Shown: positions 7,603 to 15,990, numbered from the stretch's first letter. The stretch: 64,000 nt of DNA from Porphyromonadaceae bacterium UBA4262 (GCA_002396085.1 DGWI01000048.1:62001-126000); one strand, 5' to 3'. Numbers and translations are program-made. The notes: a model not told the origin generated them from the sequence alone.

Positions 7603-8222
7603 TCATCGACGCTCATACCCACCATCTCACCGCTAGCGGCATCACCAGTGTCGAGCCGGCCAATTTTGACCCACAACCTGGCCGCCTCTACAGCGTGGGC
7701 ATCCACCCCTGGCACACCCATGATGTGGGCGACGACACGCTGCAGTTGCTTGAGCAATATGCCCAGCATCCTCAAGTGGTAGCCATCGGCGAAACCGGCA
7801 TGGACACGCTGCGTGGCGCGCCACTGCAACGTCAGGCCCAAGTGTTCGAGAAGCACCTGCAACTAGCGCAAAAACTGAACAAACCCGTCATCATCCACTG
7901 CGTGCGCACCACACAACAGATAGTGGCATTATGCCGCCATCATGGGGTCACTGTGCCCTGTGCCATACATGGCATGCGCAGCAATGAGCGCGTAGCCAAA
8001 CCCTTGATCGATGCCGGGCTCTATCTATCTTTCGGTCCACGGTTCAATCCAGCGACCGTACTGTCCACCCCACGAGATCGCATACTCATCGAGACCGACG
8101 ACTGCGACACCACCATCCTTGAGGTTGCCACCCTGCTCTCCCCCACCCTGGGCCTCGCCCCCGCCGACATCCTCGCTCTGGCCGGCAACAACCTCCACCA
8201 CTTCCTCACCGCCACGAACTAA
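7599..8222 (+). CDS. TatD family metal-dependent hydrolase (short form)
   Basis: The protein belongs to the TatD deoxyribonuclease family of TIM-barrel metallohydrolases. Metal-binding and catalytic residues are visible as His6 and His8 (DAHTHH), Glu65 (IGETGMD), His100 (PVIIHC), His124 (AIHGM) and Asp167 (IETDD). The GIHPW motif at 34-38 is typical of Bacteroidetes members. At 207 residues it is shorter than the usual ~255, lacking some helices between strands, but all metal ligands are kept. The start at 7599 overlaps the yidD stop. A strong hairpin follows the stop codon. Confidence 0.88.
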   Translation: MIIDAHTHHLTASGITSVEPANFDPQPGRLYSVGIHPWHTHDVGDDTLQLLEQYAQHPQVVAIGETGMDTLRGAPLQRQAQVFEKHLQLAQKLNKPVIIHCVRTTQQIVALCRHHGVTVPCAIHGMRSNERVAKPLIDAGLYLSFGPRFNPATVLSTPRDRILIETDDCDTTILEVATLLSPTLGLAPADILALAGNNLHHFLTATN

Positions 8223-8244
8223 GCCACACCGCCAACACATAAAG

Positions 8245-8281
8245 CGCCAGGGCACAGTCTCGGGGAGATTGTGCCCTGGCG
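8245..8281 (+). terminator. Hairpin after tatD
   Basis: A perfect 12-bp stem (CGCCAGGGCACA with TGTGCCCTGGCG) closes a 13-nt loop about 22 nt after the tatD stop. There is only a short T run downstream, so it may act as a terminator or mRNA-stabilising hairpin for the DUF4271-tatD operon. Confidence 0.7.
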
Positions 8282-8295
8282 GGGCTTTGTGGATT

Positions 8296-8388
8296 GTAAC
8301 TAGTAACCTGTAACTAGTAGCTTGTAACTAGTAACTAGTAGCTAGTAACTCGTAGCTAGTAGCTCGTAGCTAGTAGCTGTAGCTCGTC
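8296..8388. repeat. GTARCTN heptamer tract
   Basis: About thirteen successive 7-nt units of the form GTAACTA, GTAGCTA, GTAACTC and similar fill the gap up to the stop codon of the lipoprotein gene. The unit class recurs at 39157-39200 and about 45924-46018. Confidence 0.8.
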
Positions 8389-8778
8389 TCACCAGCGGCC
8401 ACCTGAGTAGCGGAAGACGCGGCCATTGCGACGCGATGAGGTGTCCCAGAAGATGAGATCACCACGGTCGAACTCGTAGTAGAGATACTCGGTGATGCCA
8501 TCGCTGAAGCGAATGTCCACCTTGTTGTATCCACGCTCGTCCCAGTAGAAGTCGACACGCGTTCCCATCTCGTTCTGGTAGATGCCGGTGCCGTTGTCGT
8601 AGAAGATATACTCCTCATACTCGCCAGGCACCAAGTCATACTCATATCCTTCCTCGATGACCGAGATCTTCTGCCAGCGTCCCAACAAGTCGCTGGTCCT
8701 GTAGTAGTAATCATCGCCACAACTACTCATGACCAGCATCAGAGTGGCCAGAGCCAACAGGGTGTAAATCTTTTTCAT
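8389..8778 (-). CDS. Small predicted lipoprotein, lipocalin-like
   Basis: The 129-residue product has a lipoprotein signal peptide ending LVMSSC, with the modified cysteine at about residue 20. A domain rich in Tyr, Asp and aromatic residues follows, with the GRW...Y/F pattern of lipocalin-like Bacteroidales lipoproteins (LLGRWQKISV). The start is the ATG at 8778, because the promoter box at 8864-8871 and signal peptide position make the longer frame from 8820 unlikely. It is expected to be lipidated by Lgt and reach the outer membrane or periplasm. No function can be stated. Confidence 0.75.
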   Translation of the reverse strand: MKKIYTLLALATLMLVMSSCGDDYYYRTSDLLGRWQKISVIEEGYEYDLVPGEYEEYIFYDNGTGIYQNEMGTRVDFYWDERGYNKVDIRFSDGITEYLYYEFDRGDLIFWDTSSRRNGRVFRYSGGRW

Positions 8779-8863
8779 AATCGTATGGTTTTTTATTGTT
8801 AATATTCCGTTCTGTGTCATTTAGACTGCAAGATGTCGCTTTGCGTTTAATCGACAGCCGATG

Positions 8864-8871
8864 CAAAGGTA
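8864..8871 (-). promoter_or_regulatory. -7 box TACCTTTG for the lipoprotein gene
   Basis: An exact TACCTTTG on the minus strand lies about 85 nt upstream of the lipoprotein ATG, back to back with the promoter of the epimerase gene. Confidence 0.6.
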
Positions 8872-8914
8872 TCACTTTTTCGCCACATAGGGGGTAACTT
8901 TGAACGAAAATGTC

Positions 8915-8922
8915 TAACTTTG
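8915..8922 (+). promoter_or_regulatory. -7 box TAACTTTG for the epimerase gene
   Basis: TAACTTTGC lies 21 nt before the ATG at 8944. It shows that a longer in-frame start at 8920 would be too close to the transcription start. Confidence 0.6.
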
Positions 8923-8943
8923 CAGCCCGAATATCACGGAACA

Positions 8944-9957
8944 ATGGACAAGAAAATATTAATAACTGGCGCGGGAGGCTTCATTGGTGGCTTTCTGGTG
9001 GCCGAGGCGCTGAGCCGTGGCTATGAGACCTGGGCGGCGGTGCGTGCCACCACCAGCCGCAAGTTTCTCACCGATGAGCGCATCCACTTTATCGAACTGG
9101 ACTTCACCGACAAGAAGGCATTACACGACGCGCTTGCTGCCCATGTCAGTGAGCACGGAGCGTGGGACTATGTGGTACACAATCTGGGCCTGACCAAAGC
9201 GACCAACTATCTGGACTTTGAGCGCGTCAACTATGGCTACCTACGGCTGATGGCCGAGACGCTGCGCGACATCAATGCGGTGCCCGCCGTGTTCTTGATG
9301 ATGAGCAGCCTCAGTGTCATGGGACCTGGCGATGAGGTGAACTACACTCCATTCAAAGCCGACGATGTGCCAGCCCCCAACACCCGATATGGGACCAGCA
9401 AACTCAAGGCCGAAACCTGGCTGCAGATGCAGCAATCGTGGTTGCCCTACACCATATTCCGTTGCACAGGCGTGTACGGCCCGCACGAGCGCGACTACTA
9501 CCTGATGATGAAGAGCATCAAGGCTGGATTTGACTTCACCGTAGGCTTCAAGAAACAGATGCTGACGTTCATCTATGTGCGCGACCTGGCACGGGCCGTG
9601 TTCATGGCACTGGACAAGGGTCCACTCTACAAGCCCTACTACATCAGCGAAACACAGGGCTACACACAGGCCGAGTTTCGTCAGATTGTGTGCCGTGAAC
9701 TGGGCAAACGGTTTGTGATACCAGTCAAGTGTCCGTTGTGGGTGGTCAAGGCAGTGTGCCATGTAGCCGAGTGGCTAGGCAAGGTCACCATGAAGGCCAG
9801 CACACTCAACCCCGACAAATATCGCATCTTGCGGCAGCGCAACTGGCTGTGTGACACCAGCGATGCTAAACGCGACTTCGGGTTCGAGGCCAAGTATGAT
9901 CTGCACCGAGGTGTACATGAGGCCATCGAGTGGTATCGCGCAGCGGGGTGGCTCTAG
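8944..9957 (+). CDS. NAD-dependent epimerase/dehydratase (extended SDR)
   Basis: The 337-residue protein is an extended short-chain dehydrogenase. The N-terminal ILITGAGGFIGG (residues 5-16) is the GxxGxxG dinucleotide-binding motif. A later YGTSKLKAE segment (about 149-157) provides the catalytic YxxxK. The preceding MMSSLSVMG (about 118-126) gives the catalytic Ser. Such proteins epimerise, reduce or dehydrate nucleotide sugars or related carbonyl substrates. The family is common next to cell-envelope genes in Bacteroidetes, but the substrate cannot be inferred. The start at ATG 8944 is set by the promoter box. A long heptamer-repeat tract begins immediately after the stop codon. Confidence 0.88.
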   Translation: MDKKILITGAGGFIGGFLVAEALSRGYETWAAVRATTSRKFLTDERIHFIELDFTDKKALHDALAAHVSEHGAWDYVVHNLGLTKATNYLDFERVNYGYLRLMAETLRDINAVPAVFLMMSSLSVMGPGDEVNYTPFKADDVPAPNTRYGTSKLKAETWLQMQQSWLPYTIFRCTGVYGPHERDYYLMMKSIKAGFDFTVGFKKQMLTFIYVRDLARAVFMALDKGPLYKPYYISETQGYTQAEFRQIVCRELGKRFVIPVKCPLWVVKAVCHVAEWLGKVTMKASTLNPDKYRILRQRNWLCDTSDAKRDFGFEAKYDLHRGVHEAIEWYRAAGWL

Positions 9958-9958
9958 G

Positions 9959-10110
9959 ATGGTTGTCGGTTATCGGTTGTCAGTTTTCGGTTGTCAGTTA
10001 TCGGTTGTCGGTTATCAGTTGTCGGTTGTCGGTTGTCAGTTATCGGTTGTCGGTTATCGGTTATCGGTTGTGGCTAAGAACTGAAGACTGAAAACTGAGA
10101 ACTGAAAACT
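9959..10110. repeat. RGTTNTC heptamer tract with inverted arm
   Basis: About fifteen forward units (GGTTGTC, GGTTATC, AGTTGTC, AGTTTTC) are followed by a TGGCTAAG centre and then by inverted units (AACTGAA, GACTGAA and similar). The whole can fold into a long imperfect hairpin. The tract runs from the epimerase stop to the aroK stop and fills the convergent gap. Confidence 0.85.
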
Positions 10111-10636
10111 AACTCAATTCAGAGAGCAGCCGTTGAGCGGTGAGTTGAGTCTGCTGGGCGGTCTCGATGTCGGTCGAGTCGAAGCGCAACTGTGCCTGGG
10201 CATAGTAGGGCGATCGGCGGCCCAACGCCTCAATGACGTGAGGCAAAATCTCGTCATCGGCCAGCGGAGCAATCGTTGGCCGTTTCATTTTGTGCTCGGG
10301 CAGTGTCAGGCGGGCGGCAATAACCTCGGGGCTAGTGGTGAGCCAGATGGTCAAACCCAATCGGTTCATCAGTGCCATGTTGTCGCCATAGCAGGGTGTC
10401 CCGCCACCGCATGCCACCACAGCCGGCTCGCCAGCCACCCTGCGCAACGCCTCACGCTCCATCTCGCGGAAACGCGACTCGCCCAACTGGGCAAAAATCT
10501 CGGTGGCACGCATCTCGGCGTACTCCTCAATCATCTCGTCCAGGTCATAGAAGTCCACACCCATCAGTGCAGCCAGTTCCCGTCCCAGCGTGGTCTTGCC
10601 ACTGCACATATATCCTACCAGAAAAATTGTCTTCAT
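10109..10636 (-). CDS. aroK: Shikimate kinase AroK
   Basis: Shikimate kinase phosphorylates shikimate at O3 with ATP in the chorismate pathway. The 175-residue cytosolic protein has the P-loop GYMCSGKT (8-15), a DLDEMIE segment (31-37) for shikimate binding, SRFREME (54-60) and the GGGT motif (77-80). HKMKRP near residues 118-123 lies in the LID region. I start at the ATG at 10636. Upstream in-frame ATGs fall almost on or inside the TACCTTTG promoter box at 10661-10668. The stop codon lies at the edge of the heptamer tract that fills the downstream gap. Confidence 0.94.
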   Translation of the reverse strand: MKTIFLVGYMCSGKTTLGRELAALMGVDFYDLDEMIEEYAEMRATEIFAQLGESRFREMEREALRRVAGEPAVVACGGGTPCYGDNMALMNRLGLTIWLTTSPEVIAARLTLPEHKMKRPTIAPLADDEILPHVIEALGRRSPYYAQAQLRFDSTDIETAQQTQLTAQRLLSELS

Positions 10637-10660
10637 GTCAGGTTTTCGCATTATTTTTTG

Positions 10661-10668
10661 CAAAGGTA
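10661..10668 (-). promoter_or_regulatory. -7 box TACCTTTG for aroK
   Basis: An exact -7 box on the minus strand lies about 25 nt upstream of the chosen aroK start. Confidence 0.6.
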
Positions 10669-10750
10669 TAGTTTTTTTCACAACGTTGTCTGCACCGAAG
10701 TTACTTTCATTGGGAAAAAGACAAATAAAATTGACCTAAGGTCGAATTTA

Positions 10751-10782
10751 TTTGGTTTTTCGCTCACTTAATCGTAACTTTG
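10751..10782 (+). promoter_or_regulatory. rnhA promoter with core shared with mfd
   Basis: The segment contains TTTGGTTTTTCGCTCA (10751-10766), eight variable bases, then TAACTTTG (10775-10782). The same 16 bases with the same 8-nt spacing to a TAnnTTTG box occur upstream of mfd at 58933-58964. TTTGG is a good candidate for the -33 element. Confidence 0.65.
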
Positions 10783-10801
10783 CCGATTAAAGCGAAAAAA
10801 C

Positions 10802-11452
10802 ATGTCTAGTAACCGAGGAAAATGGTATGTCGTGTGGCAGGGTGCCGAGCCGGGTATATGCGACTCATGGGCCGAATGCGAGGCGCGTGTCAAGGGGTAT
10901 CCTGGGGCACGCTATAAGGCGTACAAGACACAGGAAGAGGCTGTTCGCGCATTTCGTGAGGGCTATGACACCGAAGCGTGCGATGTGCTGCGAGCCATCG
11001 CTCATGGTCCGCGCGAGCATGTCAACTACGAGGCTTTCCCCGAGATTGTGCAAGACAGCATTGCCGTCGACGGTGCTTGTAGCGGCAATCCTGGCGACAT
11101 GGAGTATCGCGGTGTCGATGTGATGACTGGTGCCGAGTTGTTTCATCAAGGGCCGTTTCAGGATGCGACCAACAATGTGGGCGAGTTTCTGGCACTGGTG
11201 CATGCGCTGGCCTTCTTCCATAACACGGGCAACACCCACACTGCCATCTACAGCGACAGCCGCACAGCACTGGCATGGGTGCGCGACCGCAAGTGCAAGA
11301 CCAAGCTGGCCCATACGCCTCGCAACGAGCGCTTATTTGCCATCATCGCCCGTGCCGACAATTGGCTCGCCACCCACACCTGGGTCAACCGCATCATCAA
11401 GTGGAAAACCGAAGAGTGGGGCGAAATTCCCGCTGACTTCGGCCGCAAGTGA
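10802..11452 (+). CDS. rnhA: Ribonuclease HI with N-terminal viroplasmin-type domain
   Basis: The protein removes the RNA strand of RNA-DNA hybrids. Residues about 6-52 form the viroplasmin/RNase H1 N-terminal domain (KWYVVWQG...GYPGARYKAYKTQEEA), which binds hybrids and resembles that of eukaryotic RNase H1. The catalytic domain spans about 84-216 and retains the acidic residues Asp90 (IAVDGAC), Glu128 (NNVGEFLAL), Asp152 (YSDSRTALAW) and Asp212 (IPADFGRK). The 216-residue length fits this Bacteroidetes form. The ATG at 10802 lies 20 nt after a -7 box. The promoter core is shared with mfd, which is of interest because both act on transcription-replication problems. Confidence 0.93.
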   Translation: MSSNRGKWYVVWQGAEPGICDSWAECEARVKGYPGARYKAYKTQEEAVRAFREGYDTEACDVLRAIAHGPREHVNYEAFPEIVQDSIAVDGACSGNPGDMEYRGVDVMTGAELFHQGPFQDATNNVGEFLALVHALAFFHNTGNTHTAIYSDSRTALAWVRDRKCKTKLAHTPRNERLFAIIARADNWLATHTWVNRIIKWKTEEWGEIPADFGRK

Positions 11453-11462
11453 AAACCAACCA

Positions 11463-11553
11463 AGAATTAAGAATTAAAAATTTATAATTAAGAATGCAGA
11501 GTGCGTAGCGCAATCTTAATTCTCAATTATGAATTCTAAATTATCAATTATTG
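11463..11553. repeat. AATTAAG-type A+T-rich heptamer tract
   Basis: Low-complexity units AATTAAG, AATTAAA and AATTATA run in one orientation. They are followed by an ATGCAGAGTGCGTAGCGCA centre and then by units in the other orientation (TTAATTC, TCAATTA). The pattern is a degenerate hairpin between rnhA and the next gene. Confidence 0.6.
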
Positions 11554-11562
11554 ATTAAATAG

Positions 11563-12075
11563 ATGAAATATCGCAACGAAGAGGACAAATGCTATGGCGT
11601 GGCTGGCATGGCCATCGGGTTGAGCATCTTTGATGCCGATGACTTGCTTAGCGAGGTCACCATTGATGCCGACAACGGTGACAATCTGCGCTTCGTGCCC
11701 GACTACTACTTCACCGGCAGCCCGCGTGTACCTGCCAGCAAGTCGTGGCACCACATCTACTCGCACTATCAGGTGTCGATGGGACTGGCCATCGCCAATG
11801 CCATGTGCCGCAAGATGGTGCTCGACCATGGTGTGCTCGATCGCAAACGCCGTGAAGCACTGCTTGATGCCGCCGTGGCCGACGGGCAATCGCTCTGTCA
11901 GTTGGATCGTGACGAAGTTGAGCCTCTGTTCGACAAGTCTTACAGTTACCTGATGCGGGTATTCGGCAACCGCGAGATTCAAGGAGCCATCTCGGCCTTT
12001 GTCAAGCAGTTGCAACAACGCCGCACACTCACTCGCGGTGAGGTGGCCGAATTGCTGAAAGAACTCAATCTCTAG
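11563..12075 (+). CDS. Conserved hypothetical cytosolic protein
   Basis: The 170-residue protein has no signal peptide or membrane segment and no family I can name. It resembles small conserved Bacteroidales proteins of unknown function. It has a Gly/Ala-rich N-terminal core (CYGVAGMAIGLSIFDADDLL), a conserved-looking GSPRVPASKSWHHIYSHYQ centre and a helical C-terminus ending in an L/E-rich helix. It is followed 49 bp later by a glycosyltransferase gene on the same strand. Coding status is supported by composition and lack of overlap with other genes. Confidence 0.75.
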   Translation: MKYRNEEDKCYGVAGMAIGLSIFDADDLLSEVTIDADNGDNLRFVPDYYFTGSPRVPASKSWHHIYSHYQVSMGLAIANAMCRKMVLDHGVLDRKRREALLDAAVADGQSLCQLDRDEVEPLFDKSYSYLMRVFGNREIQGAISAFVKQLQQRRTLTRGEVAELLKELNL

Positions 12076-12123
12076 TCTAATTCATAATTAATAATTTATA
12101 ATCCTCTAACCCCTGACCTCAAG

Positions 12124-13335
12124 ATGAGAGTGGTCTTGATCAATCGCAGCGATCAACTGGGTGGGGCGGCCATCGCCACCCTGCGGCTGATGCATGGCCT
12201 GCAACAATTGGGCGTGGATGCCCGCATGCTCGTGGTCGACCAGCATGGCAACGACCCCAACGTGGCTGTGGCAGGCAACGCACTGAGTCGCCGATGGGCA
12301 TTCCTAGCCGAGCGGCTGGGCATCTACGCGCGTAACGGCCGTCGCCGCGACACCTTGTTCAAGATTGACACCGCCACTCACGGCATCGACGTGAGCCGCC
12401 ACCCCTGGGTGCAGGGGGCCGACGTTCTGTACCTAGGATGGACCAACCAGGGCATGCTCTCGCTTGAGGACATCGGACGACTGACTCGTCTGGGCAAACC
12501 TGTCATCTGGACCATGCACGACATGTGGCCCTGCACCGGGCTGTGCCATCATGCCTACGACTGCCGGGAATATGTGAACGACTGCGCCAACTGCCCATTG
12601 TTGCCTAGCGGCAGCACACTGGCCAGCACGACCTTGAGGCGCAAGGCCGACTTGTATGACCGCAGCGACATCCACTTTGTGGCTGTGAGCAACTGGTTGG
12701 CCGACTGTTGCCACCAGAGCACCTTGCTGCGCAACCATGAGGTGACAGTCATCGGTAACCCCTTCCCCGCCAGCGAGTATGCTTGCGGCTTCACACCCCG
12801 GCCTGGCCTGCCCGACGATGCACTGGTCGTCGCTATGGGAGCAGCAAGGCTTGACGACCCGGTCAAGGGCTTCGACCTGCTCATCGCCTCGATGCAGCAT
12901 CTGCGCGAGCACAACCCTGCTTTGGCCGACCGTCTGTATCTGCTGCTCTATGGTGATTTGCGCGACATGTCACTGCTCGATCAATTGCCTGTCGCTCACA
13001 CCCATCTGGGCTACATTACCGACATCAATGCCGTGTTCCGTCAGGCACACATCGTGCTGAGCACATCGCGATACGAGTCGTTTGGCTACACTCTGCTCGA
13101 GGGCATGGCCAGTGGGTGCATACCGGTCACCACCGGTGCCGGTGGCCAGGTCGACATCGTCAGGCATCTGCACAATGGCTACGTCACCGGCAGCAATGAC
13201 CCTGTCGATGTGGCTCGTGGCATCGAGTGGGCAGCAACGGCCCACATCGACCGTGCCGCTCAGCACCGCTGGGTCGCCGACCACTTCGACGCTCATATCA
13301 TCGCACAACGCTATTTAGACCTCATCAACCGATAA
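12124..13335 (+). CDS. GT4-type glycosyltransferase
   Basis: The 403-residue product has the two-Rossmann GT-B layout. The N-terminal acceptor domain starts VVLINRSDQLGGAAIATLRL. A donor domain begins near VAMGAARLDDPVKGFDLLIASM (about 237-258). The E-x7-E-type motif typical of family 4 retaining enzymes is seen as STSRYESFGYTLLEGMASGCIPV (about 312-334). A cysteine-rich patch (CTGLCHHAYDCREYVNDCANC, about 139-159) could bind a metal and is typical of a Bacteroidetes subfamily. It probably transfers a sugar from a nucleotide donor to a surface glycan; the substrate is unknown. Confidence 0.88.
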   Translation: MRVVLINRSDQLGGAAIATLRLMHGLQQLGVDARMLVVDQHGNDPNVAVAGNALSRRWAFLAERLGIYARNGRRRDTLFKIDTATHGIDVSRHPWVQGADVLYLGWTNQGMLSLEDIGRLTRLGKPVIWTMHDMWPCTGLCHHAYDCREYVNDCANCPLLPSGSTLASTTLRRKADLYDRSDIHFVAVSNWLADCCHQSTLLRNHEVTVIGNPFPASEYACGFTPRPGLPDDALVVAMGAARLDDPVKGFDLLIASMQHLREHNPALADRLYLLLYGDLRDMSLLDQLPVAHTHLGYITDINAVFRQAHIVLSTSRYESFGYTLLEGMASGCIPVTTGAGGQVDIVRHLHNGYVTGSNDPVDVARGIEWAATAHIDRAAQHRWVADHFDAHIIAQRYLDLINR

Positions 13336-13363
13336 CTATAAACTTTAACTCTAAACTACTAAG

Positions 13364-14143
13364 ATGCAAACAGTATTATTTCATAGCACCATTTTTGGTC
13401 CCATTCACAGCCGCCGTCTCGGCATCTCGCTAGGTGTTAACCTCATGCCCAACGATGGCAAGATTTGTTCATTCGATTGCCTCTATTGCGAGGCCGGATT
13501 CAACGCCCAGGGACCGGGCACGACAGGCATACCCACACGCGAGGCCGTCAAGCGCCAACTCAAGGCCAAACTCGAGCAGATGAAAGCCGAAGGCTCGGAC
13601 CTGGATGTCATTACCTTCTCGGGCAACGGCGAGCCCACGCTGCACCCCCACTTCAAGGAAGTGGTACACGACGTGATGATGCTGCGCGACCGCTACTATC
13701 CCGAAGCCCGAGTGAGTGTGCTCAGCAACTCGACCATGGCGGGCCGCCCCGCGGTTGTCGAGGCCCTGAAGAAGGTAGACAACAACATCCTTAAACTTGA
13801 CTCGGCCATCGCCGGCACCCTGCGTGTCATCAATCGCCCGCAGTCGCCCAATCTCATCCCCGAGGGAGTGATCGAGGACCTCAAGCAGTTCGCTGGCCAG
13901 TGCATCGTGCAGACCATGATGCTGCGTGGTGAGTGGGAGGGCAAACCCTTTGACAACACCACCGACACCGAGGTTAATGCCCTCATCGAGGCCTACAAGC
14001 AGATTCAGCCACGCGAAGTGATGCTCTACTCGCTCGATCGCAAGACACCGGCCGACCATCTGGTCAAGATTGAGCACGACGAGTTGCAGGCCATCGGCGA
14101 CCGCATTGCCGCTGCCACCGGCATCCCCGTCCAGGTCAACTGA
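13364..14143 (+). CDS. Radical SAM protein
   Basis: The 259-residue protein has a radical SAM cluster motif of the form Cx3Cx2C at Cys35, Cys39 and Cys42 (KICSFDCLYC). A SAM-contact segment follows (VITFSGNGEPTLHP, about 87-100). It belongs to a family of small radical SAM proteins sometimes annotated as molybdenum-cofactor-like or wyosine-like; the true reaction is not known. It has no extra cluster-binding domain visible at the C-terminus. It is 28 bp downstream of the glycosyltransferase and 16 bp upstream of the sensor kinase gene, so these may form one transcript. Confidence 0.88.
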   Translation: MQTVLFHSTIFGPIHSRRLGISLGVNLMPNDGKICSFDCLYCEAGFNAQGPGTTGIPTREAVKRQLKAKLEQMKAEGSDLDVITFSGNGEPTLHPHFKEVVHDVMMLRDRYYPEARVSVLSNSTMAGRPAVVEALKKVDNNILKLDSAIAGTLRVINRPQSPNLIPEGVIEDLKQFAGQCIVQTMMLRGEWEGKPFDNTTDTEVNALIEAYKQIQPREVMLYSLDRKTPADHLVKIEHDELQAIGDRIAAATGIPVQVN

Positions 14144-14159
14144 CAAACCAAGCCAAAAG

Positions 14160-15140
14160 ATGAAAGTGAAGTTGACATGGCGGCTGGTGGCCGCATTGCT
14201 GCTGGGTCTGGTGGGATACTACATTGTTTTCCAGGCGTTCTATAACCAGATCGCTTTTAAGACTGTATTCCCATATGACAATTTTGCCGACATGATGGTT
14301 GGAGTATTCTACAATTTCACTCCCACTTTCCTGCAGTCGGTGTTCATCACTGCCGTCATCTTTCGCCCCACCAAGATACAGCACATAGGGCTAAAGATTG
14401 CTATCGATGCTCTACTGGTAATTGTCATGCTCATCATTTTCAATTTCGCTTATACACGTCTGATGGATGCTCATGTCGACTGGGGCGGCAGTGCTTTCAA
14501 TGCCATATTTGTCTTCCTGGGGGTTGAGACCACATTCTATGTGCTCAATTTCAAGAGTAGCATGCGTGAGGCAGAGACTCAGAAGCAACTGGCCCTGCAA
14601 TATCGCTATGACGCACTCAAAGCACAAGTCAACCCACACTTTCTGTTCAACTCTCTCAACATCCTCTATTCGCTCATCGACATCGACCAGCAGAAGAGCC
14701 GTGAGTTTGTGATGTCGCTCTCGCAGATGTATCGTTACATCATGTCGCAGCAGAACCGCGACACAGTGCCACTGCGTGACGAGATGGGTTTCCTGCACAA
14801 CTACGTCGACATCTTGATGAAACGCTACCGCGACCAACTGACCGTGGACATCAGCGGTGAGGACAAAATTGCCAATCAGCAGTTGGTTCCCTACACCCTG
14901 CAACTGCTCATTGAGAATGTGACCAAGCACAACATCATCTCGACACGTCATCCCATGACCGTGAGCATCACTATCGGCACCGAGGATGTGACAGTGAGCA
15001 ACCCCATACAACCCAAGGCCAGCGAGAGTCCATCACATGTGGGTTTGCGTTACCTCACCGAGTTGTATCAGGCTCATGGCAAGGAGTTTGTTGTCACCAA
15101 CGATGGTGCCACCTTCACAGCAACAGTGCCATTTCTCTAG
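14160..15140 (+). CDS. LytS/YehU-type sensor histidine kinase
   Basis: The 326-residue protein has about four membrane helices in residues 8-130. A cytosolic His-kinase domain follows with NPHFLFNSLN at 158-167, giving the phospho-acceptor His160. The HATPase part is short but contains LLIENVTKHN (N-box, about 254-263). This layout is typical of LytS/YehU kinases that phosphorylate LytTR regulators, and two receiver genes follow immediately. The start at ATG 14160 is chosen because it begins with the first membrane helix; a longer frame overlaps the radical SAM gene. Confidence 0.9.
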   Translation: MKVKLTWRLVAALLLGLVGYYIVFQAFYNQIAFKTVFPYDNFADMMVGVFYNFTPTFLQSVFITAVIFRPTKIQHIGLKIAIDALLVIVMLIIFNFAYTRLMDAHVDWGGSAFNAIFVFLGVETTFYVLNFKSSMREAETQKQLALQYRYDALKAQVNPHFLFNSLNILYSLIDIDQQKSREFVMSLSQMYRYIMSQQNRDTVPLRDEMGFLHNYVDILMKRYRDQLTVDISGEDKIANQQLVPYTLQLLIENVTKHNIISTRHPMTVSITIGTEDVTVSNPIQPKASESPSHVGLRYLTELYQAHGKEFVVTNDGATFTATVPFL

Positions 15141-15228
15141 TATAGAATTATCAAATAAGGAAATAACATGGTAAGCCGCAAAGGTCATAACTCTTAATTG
15201 TAAATTATAAACTCTTAATCATTTGGCA

Positions 15229-15990
15229 GTGAACTATATCATCATCGAGAATGAGGCATTTGCCCTCGAAAACCTAAAGCATACCGTGGCGCGATTGCGC
15301 CCCGACTACCACTTGATGTTCACCGCCGAGAGCATCGAGGACTCGGTCGAGTATCTACTCGGCAAGCCCGACATTGACCTCATCTTCATGGACATCGAAC
15401 TGGTGGATGGCAACTGTTTCGAGATCTTCCGTCAAGTCAAGGTCGAGACACCCGTCATCTTCACCACCGCCTACGATGACTTTGCCATTCAAGCCTTTCA
15501 GGTCGATAGTATTGACTACCTGCTCAAGCCCATCGGTGATGAGGCTCTGAGCGCAGCCCTCGACAAGTTGGAACGCCTCACGAGCAAGCAAACCGCTGCA
15601 CCCGACTACACCTCACTGCTGCGCCAAATGCTGCAACCTGCCAACCGCCAACGCATTTTGCTCAGCAGCGGAGACAACTACAGTTATGCCATGATTGACG
15701 ATGTGGCTTACTTCCTGAGCGAGGACAAATATGTCTACGCCTACTTGCGATCGGGCCAGCGACGCATGACCGAGTTTCGCAACTTGGCTGAGGTCGAAGA
15801 GATCCTCGACTCGTCACATTTCTTCCTCGTGGCACGCAACATCATCGCCAGCATTGAGTCAATCGGCAAGGTGAGCAAGTACTTCAATGGCCGCCTCAAA
15901 GTCGAGGTCCAAGCAGGCACCGACCGTCAAGAAGCCGTGGTGAGTGCCGCCCGCCGTCAGCCCTTCCTCGATTGGCTGGGAGGCAAATAA
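15229..15990 (+). CDS. LytTR-type response regulator
   Basis: The protein has a receiver domain (about 1-120) with phospho-acceptor Asp in FMDIELVDG (Asp55 counting from the GTG at 15229), the FTTAY switch region and DYLLKPI lysine. A C-terminal LytTR DNA-binding domain (about 140-245) follows. The acidic pocket is unusual: the normal DDE is replaced by ENE (IIIENEAFAL), which could alter Mg binding. The start is either this GTG or a TTG two codons upstream. It follows its cognate kinase by ~90 bp and should act as a transcription regulator. Confidence 0.88.
   Translation: MNYIIIENEAFALENLKHTVARLRPDYHLMFTAESIEDSVEYLLGKPDIDLIFMDIELVDGNCFEIFRQVKVETPVIFTTAYDDFAIQAFQVDSIDYLLKPIGDEALSAALDKLERLTSKQTAAPDYTSLLRQMLQPANRQRILLSSGDNYSYAMIDDVAYFLSEDKYVYAYLRSGQRRMTEFRNLAEVEEILDSSHFFLVARNIIASIESIGKVSKYFNGRLKVEVQAGTDRQEAVVSAARRQPFLDWLGGK

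Noticed and set aside
8296..8388. CRISPR array suspected from short regular repeats
   Set aside because: The units are 7 nt, degenerate and without spacers; no cas genes occur in the window.
9851..10084. 77-codon frame ending in repeated LSVVGYQ-type residues
   Set aside because: The protein-like repeat is a direct product of the RGTTNTC heptamer tract read in frame and overlaps the epimerase gene.
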